Assembly: GCA_018398805.1 (NCBI GenBank)
Contig: JAGFBZ010000680.1
Span: forward strand, 1-64,000
Source: Hirundichthys speculiger
Lineage: Eukaryota > Chordata > Actinopteri > Beloniformes > Exocoetidae
Direction of reading: 5' to 3'
Length of the DNA: 64,000 nt
This document shows, piece by piece, positions 45,930 through 58,392 of the stretch. The position numbers were made by a program, and so were the translations under genes. Numbering within the stretch: the stretch's first letter is position 1; every line of letters starts with the position of its first letter. The notes beneath the pieces are model-generated. The model was not told the origin of the DNA. It saw only the letters and a program-made list of their open reading frames with translations, and ran no database searches.

Positions 45930-46601
45930 CACATGTGTCAAACACAAGGCCCGCAGGCCAAATGTGGCCCGCCACGTCATTTTATGTGGCCCTCGAGAGC
46001 TTGGGCATGATTGGCTTAAATTTTTAACCACTATTTTAAGACTTAAAATAAGCTTACACAGCTTTAAAGCGCATATTGACAATAAACTACATCTCCCATC
46101 ATGCATTTCGTCGTTAGCCACAACGATAACGGTAGCTATGAGCAAGACGATTTTTCAGAACATCTCCAAGAAAAGAAAAATTGATGCACAAGGAAGGCAG
46201 TTTCATGAATGATGGGAAAACAACTGTATGTCTTTTGTGTTATGAGGCGAGTGTCAGTTGAAAGAGTTTAATCTACGTCGGCATTTTGACAGCAAACACG
46301 GAGCTAAGTATGCTAAATTTAGCCTGCAAGAAAAACAAAGAACGGCTTCCGCTTCTGAAACCAAGGTAATAGGATACTCTTACAACCACAAACCCTGAGT
46401 TTAAATATAATAATGAGTTAAATATTTGAAACTTGAATACATAATAAATACAGAAACTGTTACTTAATATTATAAGAAGGTATAGTTTAATATATTTTGA
46501 TTTACATTGCATTTTGTTACATTCATGCCGTCAATCTGGCCCTTCGAAGGGCAAACATGATGCTGATGTGGCCCTCAGTGAAAATGAGTCTGACACCCCT
46601 G
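45930..46601 (+). mobile_element. hAT (Charlie-like) element with perfect 8-bp duplication
   Basis: It starts CACATGTGTCAAACACAAGG and ends GAGTCTGACACCCCTG. Identical 8-mers GTCTAGGA at 45922-45929 and 46602-46609. At 672 bp it retains a broken transposase N-terminus (MSKTIFQNISKKRKIDAQGR near 46138, then FNLRRHFDSKHGAKY in a shifted frame near 46270-46310). A second copy in inverse orientation lies at 55135-55772. Confidence 0.95.
46138..46360 (+). pseudogene. hAT transposase N-terminal remnant
   Basis: The reading SKKRKIDAQGRQFHE, a stop, then after a break EFNLRRHFDSKHGAKYAKFS resembles the start of Charlie-type hAT transposases (basic segment, then a C2H2/BED-like finger ending in HFDSKH). 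A stop at about 46210 and a deletion remove the middle of the finger. Confidence 0.6.
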
Positions 46602-46609
46602 GTCTAGGA

Positions 46610-48188
46610 AATGAGATGTCCCTTCAAATGTTTTTATCTATGCCGTCGCAAACTGTTGGGGGTCAGGGAGGATGTTTAAGTCATTTTAGTGATAAAACCT
46701 AAAACAGACACTGAGGAACTCACGGTCATAAAAGGAGACAGCATTCCTACATGTCATAAAGTTTACTTTTAACAGTTAAACAGTCCTCAGATAATTTTAA
46801 TCCTAACATTTTGTTTTAGGTTTCATTAAGCAGCCCAGCTGAATGTAGACGGGCATGAAGAAGTGTGTAAACGTAGCTTCTTTGTTCTTCGTGGTCGTGG
46901 ACACGCCCCTCTCTGTCCATGGTAACGGCTGAGTCACTGTCTTTATACGCTGGGTGGTCTGTCGTTTTGGAGAGTCTCCATGTGGGTTCCTGTGATGGAT
47001 TTGTTAGGATCTGGTGGTTCGGCTTCTGTGTTTTTTGAGGGGGTTTTTCTTTGTATCCTGTTTTTTTTTTGTGTGTGTGTGTCCTGTTTTGTCACTTCCT
47101 GAATTTCCAGCCAATGTCCTCCACACCTGGAGCCCAACTGTCACTGTACCTGAGTCCTGGTTCAGGGGGGCTGCAGGTGAAGGCCAGTAGAGGCTACCAG
47201 AGTACCAGGACCATGACCTGTAAGGGGGGCAGCACTCACACCCATCCAGGGCTTTGCAGATCTTCTCTGTCCTCGTGGTTTCCTCCAGTTAATCCAGGCA
47301 AAGGATCGCCACTCTTGTAGCCTTTTCCATGTTGCGACGACAGGAACGTAGCCTGTTTTGTCCTTTCATCTTCTCTGGAAAGACAGATCTTTACCAGCGT
47401 GACGCCGGGCGTGAAGGGACAGATGCGTAGCATCTTTGCTTTGGATCCAAACGGCTGACGCTCAGCAGCATCGCAGTACACACCGAGGTTGCCTGAAGGT
47501 AGAAAATGACTTAAAACGAATGACCGGCATCGTTTGTCTCGGCTCCATCTTGTCTCTGCTGGAACCAGTCGCTACCGGTCGCTGCTCGAGTCGTCTCTGT
47601 TGTGCCACAGCTATGTGGCATCGTTTGCCCTATTTCAATGTGCTCTACAGATTTGTCCTTCTCCCTCCTCCCGTTGCCGTCTCTTCTGATTATAAACTAG
47701 AGTAAAAACTCAATTGAAACAAGTATTTCTGGCTGCATCTTGACGGATGAGACAAAGATGCTGCCAACATCGACAGGAAGTCCTCAGAAGTTCTCAGACT
47801 GTCTCATTTCAACACTTTGGTTTGCTCTTTGGTCCAGTGTGAATGTGCCATTCCTGTAATTAGTAAAGATTACCTAGTGTAACGCAGCACACATAAAGGT
47901 CATGTGATCATTTTGATTCCATGGGAACCCATACATCAATAACTCACTTTTGTTGTTTGTCACGTCTGCTTGTCCTTCGGCCACTTTTTTCTGCCTCTTT
48001 CCCAGCAGCTTTTTTGGTGACGGATATAATGACTGACGATTATCTTCTGGGACCATATTCAAGGGTTTGGATATGGTCATGGGCGCTCATGAAGAGAAAG
48101 GAGCCCAGAGTCCAGAGGACAGCAAAGAGATGTACGTCCAAGCGTGGCATCAAACTTTAACCTGACAGCCCAGAACCGTTATACCACC
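46610..48188. other. Non-coding DNA, no feature recognised
   Basis: Mixed-composition sequence. Several 60-90 codon frames lack domains. Nothing supported. Confidence 0.4.
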
Positions 48189-48196
48189 GTCGCCAG

Positions 48197-49217
48197 TAGG
48201 GATGGGAATTGATACGATTTTTTTCGATTCCGATTCCATTATCGATACTGTTTAACGAATTCGATTCTTTATTGATTCTAATTTGGGCAAAAAGAACAGT
48301 TTTATTAGCCTCATTTTTTTTACTTAGAAGTCACGACCTCACAAACTAAACAGCGAGGTCAAAAGAGGCCCAAAGATAACGTGTTAACTGTTGTAATATG
48401 TAACTGTGCAAATACACAAGAATGTGTAACATTTTACTAACTAATAGAAATGAAAAAATTCTCCTTTTTAAAAGGATATATGAGCTCACTAAGCACTCAA
48501 AAATAATAAAAAAAAAGATAAATACTATCAAATAAAAGAGAACAATGCGTAGTGCAAATCTGCAAATACTATGAAGAATTAACAATTCTTTTGCAGTAAA
48601 ATAATCATGTCTTCCAGCCTCTGAACCAGCCAGACTCTCTCTCTCATCACGGTCATCTTCTAAATGTAATGCAGAAGGCATTTGTTTAATAGCATAGCGC
48701 TAATGTTATGTAATGTAATGTAATGTAGCGTGTTTTACAAAGAAGCACATAGGCAGTGGGATAACTACATACCAGAGTTGCCAGAGGTGATCTTAGCTTG
48801 GCTACTGCTGCTGGGTTGAGATCCATCAGTCCGAAGCGTCAAAAACACGACACTCGTTATTGCATGTTGTGTGCGCAAATGTTCCTGCATGTTAGCCGTG
48901 TTCCCTCCCGACGCTGTTATCTCCACTTTACAATGACTGCTAGTTGCCTTGTTGCCATCTTTCTTTGGTAAAGTGAAGCCAAACTTTGGAGCGTTTGAAC
49001 CTGGTGGGCGCCATTGTTGTTTACAACTGCAATGCGCGTGCTAAACCGACGTAACTTAATCACGTAAGTGCTTTCTGGAATTGAGATTCGTGCTGGTTGG
49101 AATCGATAAGAGATAAACTGCCAAACGATTCCATGGAATTGAAACACACGGAACCGGTTCCGGTTCCTGTAGAGAACCGGTTCTCTACAGGAAACCGGTT
49201 CTCGATTCCCAACCCTA
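48197..49217 (-). mobile_element. BED-finger hAT element, full-length copy
   Basis: It starts TAGGGATGGGAATTGATACG and ends TTCTCGATTCCCAACCCTA, imperfect inverse termini. Flanking 8-mers GTCGCCAG (48189-48196) and GTCACCAG (49218-49225) match at 7/8. It is about 1.02 kb, with the same minus-strand BED-finger remnant as 39967-40439 (48917-49020 region). The termini include an ACCGGTTCTC palindromic patch at 49150-49200. Confidence 0.9.
48750..49035 (-). pseudogene. BED-finger remnant in second hAT copy
   Basis: Nucleotide sequence parallel to 39965-40255, with a few substitutions and a small deletion near 48837 compared with the first copy, which shifts the frame. It has no transposase core. 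Confidence 0.55.
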
Positions 49218-49225
49218 GTCACCAG

Positions 49226-51064
49226 GTCCAGGGGTTCATGCTCGTAGAGTCCAGTCTGGACTTTCCTACTCCCATCTAAATACTCTGCATGTCAACTTCA
49301 AAGTAAGACCTTCGCTCACAGATAGCAGGAGATAACAGATGCCGTTATCTCCTGCTCCAAACAACAGAGATCAGAGTTCAGTGTCATCAGTCGTCATTGT
49401 GTGATTACTTAATGAGTCAAATTAAGACGTATGGTGTTCCTAAAAGGGAAGCAGGCCCACGGGGGGGCCGGCGGTCTCGTCATGGCGTCGGCCTGTTGCT
49501 TCTCAGTCTGGTCCACCTCTCAGATCCAGATCCCTCATCGGCTCTGCGGATCTCCTTAAGGGCCGTAAAAGGCGGCGCGGCTGGATGCTGGTGGGCGAAG
49601 ATGGCACCAGAAACAATAACAAGTCTGCCGGGGAGAGCCGGGCCGCCGCGTCGTGAAACGCGCTGTGAAGTTCACTGAAACCACAAAGAGGTCTGGTCTC
49701 TGAACTCTGCCTTTAAAGCGCGCTAACGGAGCGCTTCAGCGCCTGGAGATCAGCGCTCCACGGTCTGACGGAGACATCGGGGGGATAATTACTGTGATTC
49801 ACTGCTCACATAAATGAGCCAGCGTCTCTGCAGCGCTATGTTTTTCTCCACCAGTAACTGACGGAGAAGTTTAAAAAGTGGTTTCCTAGCAACAACAACA
49901 ACAACTTGCCTCACACCTGCAGGACGACTGACGTTCGTAGCCACTCACGTAAGTGTTTCTTTGTTTTGTTTAGTTTTTTTTTTTACTTCCGGTTAAATGA
50001 GACGCGTTGGTGTCCAGCGGGACTAACGTTAGCCGTCAGAGCGTTTGTGTCTCTGTGGTGGAGCTGCAGAGACGGACTGAGACGTCCAACTGGACCAGCA
50101 GATGGACACCAGCTCAGATGGACACCAGCTCAGATGGACATGCTCCCCCTGAGGCCCAACGCTCCTCCCGGCGGTTTCACGTTGGGCTCCGGACCATCCG
50201 CTGAAAGTATTTCCAGCAGCTTAGCGAGAGGTTTGTTGGGTCCGTCTCGCACGGTCCACAAATACCCGTCCACCGCACGCGGTATTGTTGGCGCTTACTC
50301 ACCTTCTCACAGGCACTTATCAGTTTTCCCTCCGAGTGACAGAGGAATGCTGGCTACCTGATAGCACTGTAGCGCAAAAAGAGCGGACGGACGGCACACG
50401 TCCAGGCAAGACGGAGCCGCACCCTGCCAGAACTGACGTCAGAACTGGCGCCGGACCAGTTGAGGGACCGCGAGCAGCGAACAGGTCTGGTCTTTTGACC
50501 AGATTCTACCACTGTTGAAACACCTGGCGCCACAGAAACACCTGGTGAGATGTTAGCAGGGATCGCTGGCTCCAAACTGTCCGGATCGTCTCAACGCAAT
50601 CAGAACCGAACCAGCTCAGGAGGGCGTGTGGGCTGGATGGCTCCTGCCGGGCCTGGAGGTCTGCACCGGTGGAGGTCTGGCCCAGCTGTGGTCCAGCCCG
50701 TAGCTCTGGTTGATGCTGAGTTAGTGTATTGCCTCTTTTTAGCCTTATCGCTAGCAGCTAGCTTTGCTACCTATGGAGCAGATTCAGAGCTGGTGGATGA
50801 AGGTTTGATGAAGAAGTCGGCTCCTCTGTGATGTTGCGTTTCCTGTGTCTTTTTAGAAAACCATCCATGATGCTGCTAAAAAGTTCTCTTTGCTATCTGT
50901 GAAATAAAATTCCAGCCGTTAAATGATATTACGACGTAAGCTAACTGGGCAGTCACGTTGACCTTACGCTGACCCCGTACTGACGTTGTTAACATTGGGA
51001 AATGGGCATGTGAGACATATTTTTATTATCAATTTCATGTCCAATTATGTATCTTATTTATTTA
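49226..51064. other. Non-coding DNA, no gene recognised
   Basis: No element or gene supported. About 49640-49800 and 50000-50500 are GC- and CpG-richer and could hold an unrecognised promoter or exon, but frames lack domains. Confidence 0.35.
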
Positions 51065-51066
51065 TA

Positions 51067-51822
51067 CGCTGCTACCTCTACTTATGAAATTAATTGGTTC
51101 TGGAAGTAGTTTCATAACCTGAAAATTTCTTAAGTAGAGACGAGTTTTCCATGTAAATGTCCCTAATCTGTTCCAAGCCCCCCAAAATTCAAACATTATT
51201 TTTTAAATAAATTAGAAATAATACATGAAATGACATAAAAACCTGTAAGAAATACATGTTAGAACTAGAAAAGCACTCAGAGAGCGCAGACCTCCACTAA
51301 ACGCAACAATTATCGAAAATTTAAAAGTGATCCAAAATCCAGGATTTCTTCCGGATCACACCCAAAATGAAATCAGTTCTTCCTTTTCACATTTCTGACA
51401 ACTCCTGAAAGTTAAATCAAAATCCATCCATAACTTTTTGAGTTATCTTGAACACAGACAAACAGACAGATAAACAAAAACATAACCTCCTTGGTGGAGG
51501 TAAAAATTGTTTGATTACCTGGGTTGCTGGGTTACGCTCATACAGACAAGGGGCCCTCCTAGCCAATGGGATGGCAGGAAGATGCTAAGCGATAGCCAAT
51601 GGCAGAGCAGTTCGGACGCACCGCTTTCAAACCGAGATACAGAGTCGACAGCTATGTTTACATTCAGTAAACTCTGGGAGCTGCGAGTAGCAGTGCTACT
51701 GGATTTCTGCCTTTCGTATCCTGAAATTTCTTTCGTTAACAAGAGGCAATATTTTCCCTTTGAGGCGTTTCGTAACCTGAAAATTTCGTATGTAGAAACG
51801 TTTGTAAGTATAGGTACCACTG
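51067..51822. mobile_element. TA-flanked DNA element (CTACTTATGAAATTAATTGG family)
   Basis: The left end GCTACCTCTACTTATG and right end GTATAGGTACCACTG form inverted termini, with internal pairs TTCATAACCTGAAAATTTC and TTCGTAACCTGAAAATTTCG. TA flanks at 51065 and 51823. It is a MITE-like repeat I recognise from fish. A retroposon-like tail is nested inside at about 51265-51490. Confidence 0.7.
51265..51490 (+). mobile_element. Retroposon 3' tail-like sequence nested in the TA element
   Basis: Phrases GAGAGCGCAGACCTCCACTA, TTTTTGAGTTATCTTGAACA and CATAACCTCCTTGGTGGAGG match a conserved retroposon tail (RTE/Rex-like, as I recall) in fish. The exact family and ends are uncertain. Confidence 0.5.
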
Positions 51823-51824
51823 TA

Positions 51825-52650
51825 TATGAAATGTCAAAATAGGTCATTTTTCTGACGACACCCCGGTTGAGAAAGGCTGCTCTAGCGCATCGCAGTGTCG
51901 CTCCTACCGGCTCGTCGCTTTCTCCACCAGAAGCGGTCCAGATGCAGCTCGTTACAGCTGGTGCTGCCACCTGGTGGATGGAAACAGGCAGCGCTCCTGG
52001 TTCAGCTCGGACCCTCACAGGTCCTCCTGGGTGCGGTTCAGAAGCACGTCTGCCAGAGAAAACCACACATGTTTCTGTGATATCAGGATGACTCTGCTGG
52101 TCTGCAGGAAAAACTCTTCATGATCCTTTCACTGGAACCAGGTGTGATGGAGCAGGGAAATGTCTGAAAGATGCAGGGCGGCGGCCCTCCAGGACCTGTC
52201 CGTCCCTCCCAGAGCTCTTTACAAATTCTGGAACCGGGACTCCAGTGTTTTATTTCGAACGCCATCTGACTTCAATCCGGCGCCTGGCTTCCTGTCTGAC
52301 TCATTTGCTCGGTGCAGATTGATCTGCTTTCAACAAAAAATATTCCAGGCGCCAGATCTCTTCTGGTGAAATTTACCGCAGCGTGTGGTGGATTCAGAGT
52401 AATCACAGTGGGAGGAGCGAGGAGGAGTGGTGATGCAGATACGTTTGCTGGACTCAGATACGTTTGAGCTATTGTTGCTGAGGATGTTTGTATCACAAGA
52501 ACGTCCACTGACCTGTAGACAGAAGGTGTGCACGACAGCATTAAAGTGGTGTTATATTCAGTATCATTAGACTATTACAGGTGAGAAAGGGTTTTCAAAC
52601 ATAGATAAAAGTTAAAAAGCATCAAAGCATTTTTTCTTATCTTTTTTTAA
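51825..52650. other. Non-coding DNA, no feature recognised
   Basis: Mixed composition. The 183-codon minus-strand frame overlapping this stretch and the TA element has no domain and is taken as chance. Confidence 0.4.
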
Positions 52651-53450
52651 ATTGATAAAATATTAGGTCTTGAAAATCAGATACCTTTTTGATTTATAAA
52701 TTTTTTTTTTTTTTTTTCATTATTAAATGTTTTGGCTTTTTTTCTAACCGCTTTTTATTGTTATTTTTTATTTGTTTTCTTTATTGTTTTCATGATTTAA
52801 CTTTTTTTATTTTATTTTTTATACATATATTTTATATGATTAATTTTTTTTCTTTTTGACTACTTTTTATTCTTATTTTTTATTTGCTTTTTTTTTGTCT
52901 TTTTTCATGATTTATTTTTTTATTTTTATATCTTTATACAGATATTTTTTTCATGATTAAATTCTTTTCTTTTTTTTTCCTAAAATTTTTATTGTTATTT
53001 TGTATTTGGTTTTTTTCTTTTTCATGATTTATTTATTTTTATCCATATATTTTTTCATGATAAAATTTTTTGGGCTTGTTTTTATTTTTTAACCACTTTT
53101 TAATTGTTATTTTTCATTTGTTTTCTTTCTTTTTTGGTGAATAATTTTTTTTTACACATATTTTTTTCATTATTTAATTTTTTATCTTTTCTTTTTTCTA
53201 ACATTTTTTATTGTTATTTTATATTTGTTTTCTTTCTTTTTCATGATTTAATTTGTTTTTATCCATATTTTTTTCATGATTACATTTTTTGTCTTTTTTC
53301 TTTTTTAACCACTTTCTTTTTAGGTGATTATTAATTTAATAATTAAATTAATTTAATTAATATTAAATTTTATTTTATTCTTTTACACATATATTTTTTC
53401 ATGATTTAATTTTTTATCTTTATTTTTTTAATTCTTTTTTTAACCACTGC
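52650..53450. repeat. T-rich degenerate tandem repeat
   Basis: Recurring phrases TTTTTCATGATT(T/A)AATTTTTT, TAACCACTTTTTATTGTTAT and TTTTATTTGTTTTCTTTCTT come back about every 100-120 bp, with T runs. The strand bias is strong (T over A). No coding content. Confidence 0.75.
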
Positions 53451-55126
53451 CTGCATTGGTTGTGGAATAAGTGATGAGAAGAACAAAACAATAAAGCCAC
53501 ATGTCAAACACCTCCAGTATGAGCTCACTTATGGGCTCCGTTAGGCTCGTTAAAATTAATCACTGCCAATATCAGCTCGTTATGTGGTAGATACAGTTTA
53601 AGAGCAACATCTGGGTCTCAGTCTGGACGAACCTTCAGCTCCATCAGAAACTGCTGGGTGGAGGATTTCAGGATTTCAGTTGAATGTTGAAGTTACAGGA
53701 TCATAGCTGGACGTTGGTGGGTCATGATGACCTTTGACCTCCAGCAGAACAGCAAGCTCCTCAGCTTCCTCTGGACCGCTGTGGTTCAGGGGCTCGAGCC
53801 CCCCCCACCCCACCCCCCCCGTACGGTGCAGTGAGCTGTCTGCAGGCGGGGCCCCGGACCGGGCAGCTCATTACAGCTGAGCCCGTTAAAGCAGCCGAGC
53901 CCGGACGTTCCTCCTAACGCAGCCCACATGTTCAGCGGGAGGCTTCAACCGCCGCGGCCGGGAGACGCCGAGGCTTTCCGTGACACGGACGAGCGACTGG
54001 GCGAGGGGGGGGGGGGGGCGTCGAGTTTGAGCCGGTCTGCCGGGGTCTTTCATCTACAGAGTCAGTGGAAACCGATCTGCCGTCGGGAAAACGCCAGGCC
54101 AGAGGAATCCAAATACACCCCCACCCCCCCGCTCCCTGTGGGAATGTGGCTTCCTCTCCCACACTCACACTGAGGAGGGGGGGGGGGGTATTTGGAAACC
54201 AGTCTGTACATTTCTGTTTCCCTGTACATTTGTGTGGACATGAATGAGCTCGACCCGACGGTTCAGGAAGCTCCCAGGAGTTCTTCACGGTCAGGGCAGC
54301 TTTAAAAAGCTCTAAGAAGCTTTAAAATGTCCAAAAAAGTGACGGCTCTGCACCAGAACAAATGTACGTACATCACGTATATTCCATGACGTCACTATGA
54401 ACTCTCACACAGTGGAAACCACACGATCCACCACCGAACTCAGAGCTGGTTGTGGTTTTGGGACTGGACCGGGACCGGTTCACCCCCGGTTTCCGGGTCC
54501 AGAGGGCTGGAACACTGAGGTGAGACCGTGCAGAGCTCGTGGGTCTGAGCTCCTGGGTCGGTACGTGGTGACCCGACGGGCCGGCGGGACGCCGTTGCAT
54601 CATCAGAGCCTCTGAGCAGCAGCTTCATCTGCGGTGATAACAGGCGGTCGGGTCACAGGACTGGTTTACTGGGACGAACCGGGTCCCTGCAGAATAATCG
54701 CACGCCTGCATCGACTAAACAAACCCAGCAGGGACCAGAGGAAAACTACTATATGAAGTAAATTTGTTCAGGATTCATAAAGTTCAACAACCCGTAAAGG
54801 AACAAGTCCTGAACAGCCTCTTTACTTCTCATTTCTGTCACCATCTCTGACAGATGTGATCCAGATGTGATCCAGATGTGATCGTTCACGCTGTAATTGC
54901 ATTTATAAAGACGGATTGCTGCAACTTGTTGGGTTTTTTTTGTATTCTAGTTCATCTTGTTGTGACCGTTCAGCTCTGTGTAGATGCTCCATGTTCCTGT
55001 TGCTGTTGGCGTCTTGGAGACTGGGACTCACTGGGATCAAAACTGGTGCTGCAGTTTTTCTGGGTTTTTTCCAGGTGCAGATGTGAGGCTGATGTAGATT
55101 GATCGTGTCGTAGTTCCAATAGACGA
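53451..55126. other. Non-coding DNA, GC-rich in part
   Basis: C/G runs near 53800-53820, 54006-54018 and 54176-54188. The 53.9-54.2 kb part is GC-rich with overlapping frames on both strands, none with a domain. No gene supported. Confidence 0.35.
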
Positions 55127-55134
55127 GGGGTGTC

Positions 55135-55772
55135 AGACTCATTTTCACTGAGGGCCACATCAGCATCATGGTTGCCCTCGAAGGGCCAGATTGACGGCAT
55201 GAATGTAACAAAATACAATGTAAATCAAAATATATTAAACTACACCTTATTATAATGTTAAATAACCGTTTCTGTATTTATTATGTATTCGAGTTTCAAA
55301 TATTTAACTCATTATTATATTAAACTCAGGGTTTGTGGCTGTAAGAGTATCCATTACCTTGGTTTCAGAAGAGGAAGCGATTCTTTGTTTTTCTTGTAGG
55401 CTAAATTTAGCATACTTAGCTCCATGTTTGCTGTCAAAATGCCGACGTAGATTAAACTCTTTCACGCCTCATAACACAAAAGACATACAGTTGTTTTCTC
55501 ATCATTCATGAAACTGCTTTCCTTGTGCATCAATTTTTCATTTCTTGGAGATGCTCTGAAAAATCGTCTTGCTCATAGCTACCGTTATCTTTGTGGCTAA
55601 CGCCGAAATGCATGATGGGAGATGTAGTTTATTGTCAATATGCGCTTTAAAGCGGTGTAAGCTTAAAATATTGGTTTAAAATTTAAGCCAATCATACCCA
55701 AGCGCTCGAGGGCCACATATAATGACGTGGCGGGCCACATTTGGCCCGCGGGCCTTGTGTTTGACACATGTG
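55135..55772 (-). mobile_element. hAT (Charlie-like) element, inverse copy
   Basis: Reverse complement relative of 45930-46601. It starts GAGGGGTGTCAGACTC and ends GTGTTTGACACATGTG. Flanking 8-mers CAATAGAC (55127-55134) and CAATAGTC (55773-55780) match at 7/8. It holds the same broken N-terminal transposase segment on the minus strand. Confidence 0.92.
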
Positions 55773-56040
55773 CAATAGTCTCTTACAATCACAACCAGCA
55801 GTTTTTAGTCTTCAACAACTAGGAGCTCAGCACCAGGACTCTCATTCATGTCAGTGATGAGGACAAGACGTGAAAGGAGAGAGAAACGAATCAGTCCTCC
55901 AACATTAGAAGCTCCTGAGCATTACTGATTACATCAGGTGGAGTCCAGGTGGGCTCAAGCCCCTCCCCCTTTGACCTGAGACATGTCAAGTGTCCTTCAT
56001 TCAGGACGACCGTTGAGCTGCTCGCCTACCTTCAACAGTC

Positions 56041-56131
56041 GTGGTCTTTTGTCAAAATGTTATGTTTTTTTTTGTTTGTTTGTTTTTTTTTTTGCAAAAG
56101 TCACAATTTTACAGCAAAACTTTTTTTTTTA

Positions 56132-56165
<34 letters not shown>

Positions 56166-56282
56166 TATTTTACAAAAGAGGTGCAGATCTACAAAAGTAA
56201 TAATTTTACAACAGAAATGTGAGAATTTTGGTCCAAAAGTTGTAATTTTGGAACATTTAGGATTATCATGACAAAAATTGTT

Positions 56283-56313
<31 letters not shown>

Positions 56314-56790
56314 GAAAAGTTGTGATTTTTAGAAAATTTGATATTCTGTGATTTAAAAAAAATGTGTCTTTTTTTAATTTGAAAAAAAAAACAACTAAAA
56401 ACACTCATTTGTCACTTTTGGAAAAAATGCAATTTCACATAAATTAATGTTTCATGAGAAAAAGCAGTAAAATTAAGTTAAAAGCTTTGAATTATGGGAA
56501 ATGAAGTTTCACAATTTTGCAACATAAACTACGAATTTTATGTTGAAAGTTTTGTCAAGTCTGAGACTTTATGACAAAAACAACATTGAAACATCATGAA
56601 ATTCGTGAATTAAAGGAAAAGTGTCATTTTTGCACCCAGAATTTAGAATTTTACAAAAGTTGTGTTTTACGACTTTAGTCAAATCTTTTGGATTTTCATG
56701 ACACAAAATTGTGTTTGATGTCAGAAAGTCACGAGTTTGTGAAAATTAAGGTTTGATTACATTTTTTTTTTTTTTATGACAGAAAGTTGT
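56041..56790. repeat. Degenerate A/T-rich tandem sequence with homopolymers
   Basis: Phrases AAAAGTCACAATTTTACAGC, AAAGTTGTGATTTTTAGAAA and GAAAGTCACGAGTTTGTG recur irregularly. T runs (56121-56160 region) and an A run (56292-56313) are included. It closely resembles 13449-13910 in vocabulary. No gene. Confidence 0.6.
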
Positions 56791-56794
56791 GATT

Positions 56795-57100
56795 TTAGGG
56801 CCTAAAGTTTATAAAAACTATAATTATGTTCCTGGATGAACTTAATCTAGATAGATAGATAGATAGATAGACATATAGATAGATGGATGATGCTGTGTAA
56901 AGGATGGTCTTTGACTGACAGGAGCCTACTGAGCCTCCTGAGCTCCCGTCGCTCTGCCACGGTGCCAGGCTGTCCAGCTCCGCCTTCCTCACCACCTTAC
57001 CCAGACGTGAGGTGTCCCTCTCCTTGATGCCGCCTCCCTCACCACAGCAGCCTGACAGAAGATCTGCAGCAGCTCTTCTGCAGATGCTGGAGGACACCAG
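56795..57100 (-). pseudogene. LINE C-terminal relic with microsatellite tail
   Basis: The minus-strand frame with RLGKVVRKAELDSLAPWQSD and, after it, LYTASS resembles the very C-terminus of fish CR1/Rex-type ORF2 (RLxRLVRKAG near the end). The TAGA microsatellite at 56848-56890 lies just beyond the end of the frame, as microsatellite tails do in this class. It is damaged and short. Confidence 0.5.
56848..56890. repeat. (GATA)n microsatellite
   Basis: About eight GATA/TAGA units with an interruption. Confidence 0.9.
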
Positions 57101-57111
57101 TCTTCTGGGGA

Positions 57112-57137
57112 GGGTTAGGGTTAGGGTTAGGGTTAGG
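57112..57137 (+). repeat. Short interstitial telomeric repeat
   Basis: Four perfect TTAGGG units in a row, isolated from the larger telomere-like array at 34-36 kb. Confidence 0.9.
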
Positions 57138-58392
57138 CCCAGAGCATCCAGCTGCTCTCCCAGGTATCTGTAGCATGTTTGGAGCCTGAAGTGATGTCTG
57201 GAAGTCTGGCTAAAACAAGGACGTGGAGCCTGGACTGTAAGAACAGGAAGATTCAGATGTAAATTCTGTCAACATTTAGTCTTCAGGGACCCTTTGGCAC
57301 GTCTGCCTCCCTTAACAGGAACTGGCTGTCGTCAGTCAAAGACACGTCTCCGGCCTCAAGAGTCCATGTTCCCAAGCTAATCACATATTCATGGCTGCAG
57401 AGCCGCATGAGAACGGAGAGCTATTGTTGCTGAGCTTTAGGAAACGCACAATCAAACGCAGATGACTCCAGCAAACAGCGCCGCTCAGATTTCCGTTCAC
57501 CCTCTCATGTCCCGCCCACTCAGACGAGCAGAGCGCATAATTACAAGCCGCAGTCTGTCAGCGCCGATGGAGCGTCTCACTGTCTGTCAAAGTGTCTCTG
57601 AACTTTAGCCTCATCTGGCTATCAAAAGACGTGACAGAGAGATGGTGTTTTCAGGGAGGGAATTAGAGAAAAAAATGTGTTTGAGGAGCTCAGAGAGGAG
57701 ATCTGAGGGAAGGAGCAGTCACTGATTATGGAAAAAAAAAATACATGTGAGTCATCGGTAGATGGTTATTTCAGAAACATACGCATAAACACATGATGTT
57801 ATGGAGTCCACAAACACAGCCTTTTGTTCTCCGATGTCTCCTGAACGGCTCCAGAACTGGTCCTCGCTGATTCTCCTCCTCAGGACTGAAGCTCAGCCGC
57901 TCGGCCTGATGCTCATTTATTGATCCGAGCATTCACCAGCAAATCAGGACGCCCCTTCTTCCAAACTCTTGCTCTCGGGAAATTTAAGAATTTCTTCAAT
58001 TCTCTCTTGCTTTCAGTGCACTTCATTTCCTTGGACCGACTGATGTCCATGACTTGTTCCAACCTGTGAACCAGGAGGAGTCTCATTGGACGTTACATTA
58101 ACCTGTAGCTGCATGTAAACGGTTCAGAGGTAGATGGTTTGAACCACGTATGAGGAAAGGGTCAGTCTATGAGTAAAAAAAACAGTTTTATTTGACAGCA
58201 CTCAGCCTTTTTAAATGTAAACTTCTAGAAAGAACAAGACATGGAGATGCAGAAGTCTTGAAGCGAGCAGACTCCGGCGCAACGGTCACGTGACTTCGAA
58301 ACCTTCTCGTACATTTGTTATCTCTCATGAATCCAGCTGAGCAGGCGGCACTCCGTTCTGAACGGCTGCTGGTGGGACTTGATGTCGGATCA
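57138..58392. other. Non-coding DNA, no feature recognised
   Basis: Largely single-copy-looking sequence. No gene recognised. It could hold conserved non-coding DNA, but that cannot be judged from one sequence. Confidence 0.4.

Noticed and set aside
51515..52066. 183-codon minus-strand frame
   Set aside because: It overlaps the end of a repetitive TA-flanked element and shows no domain.
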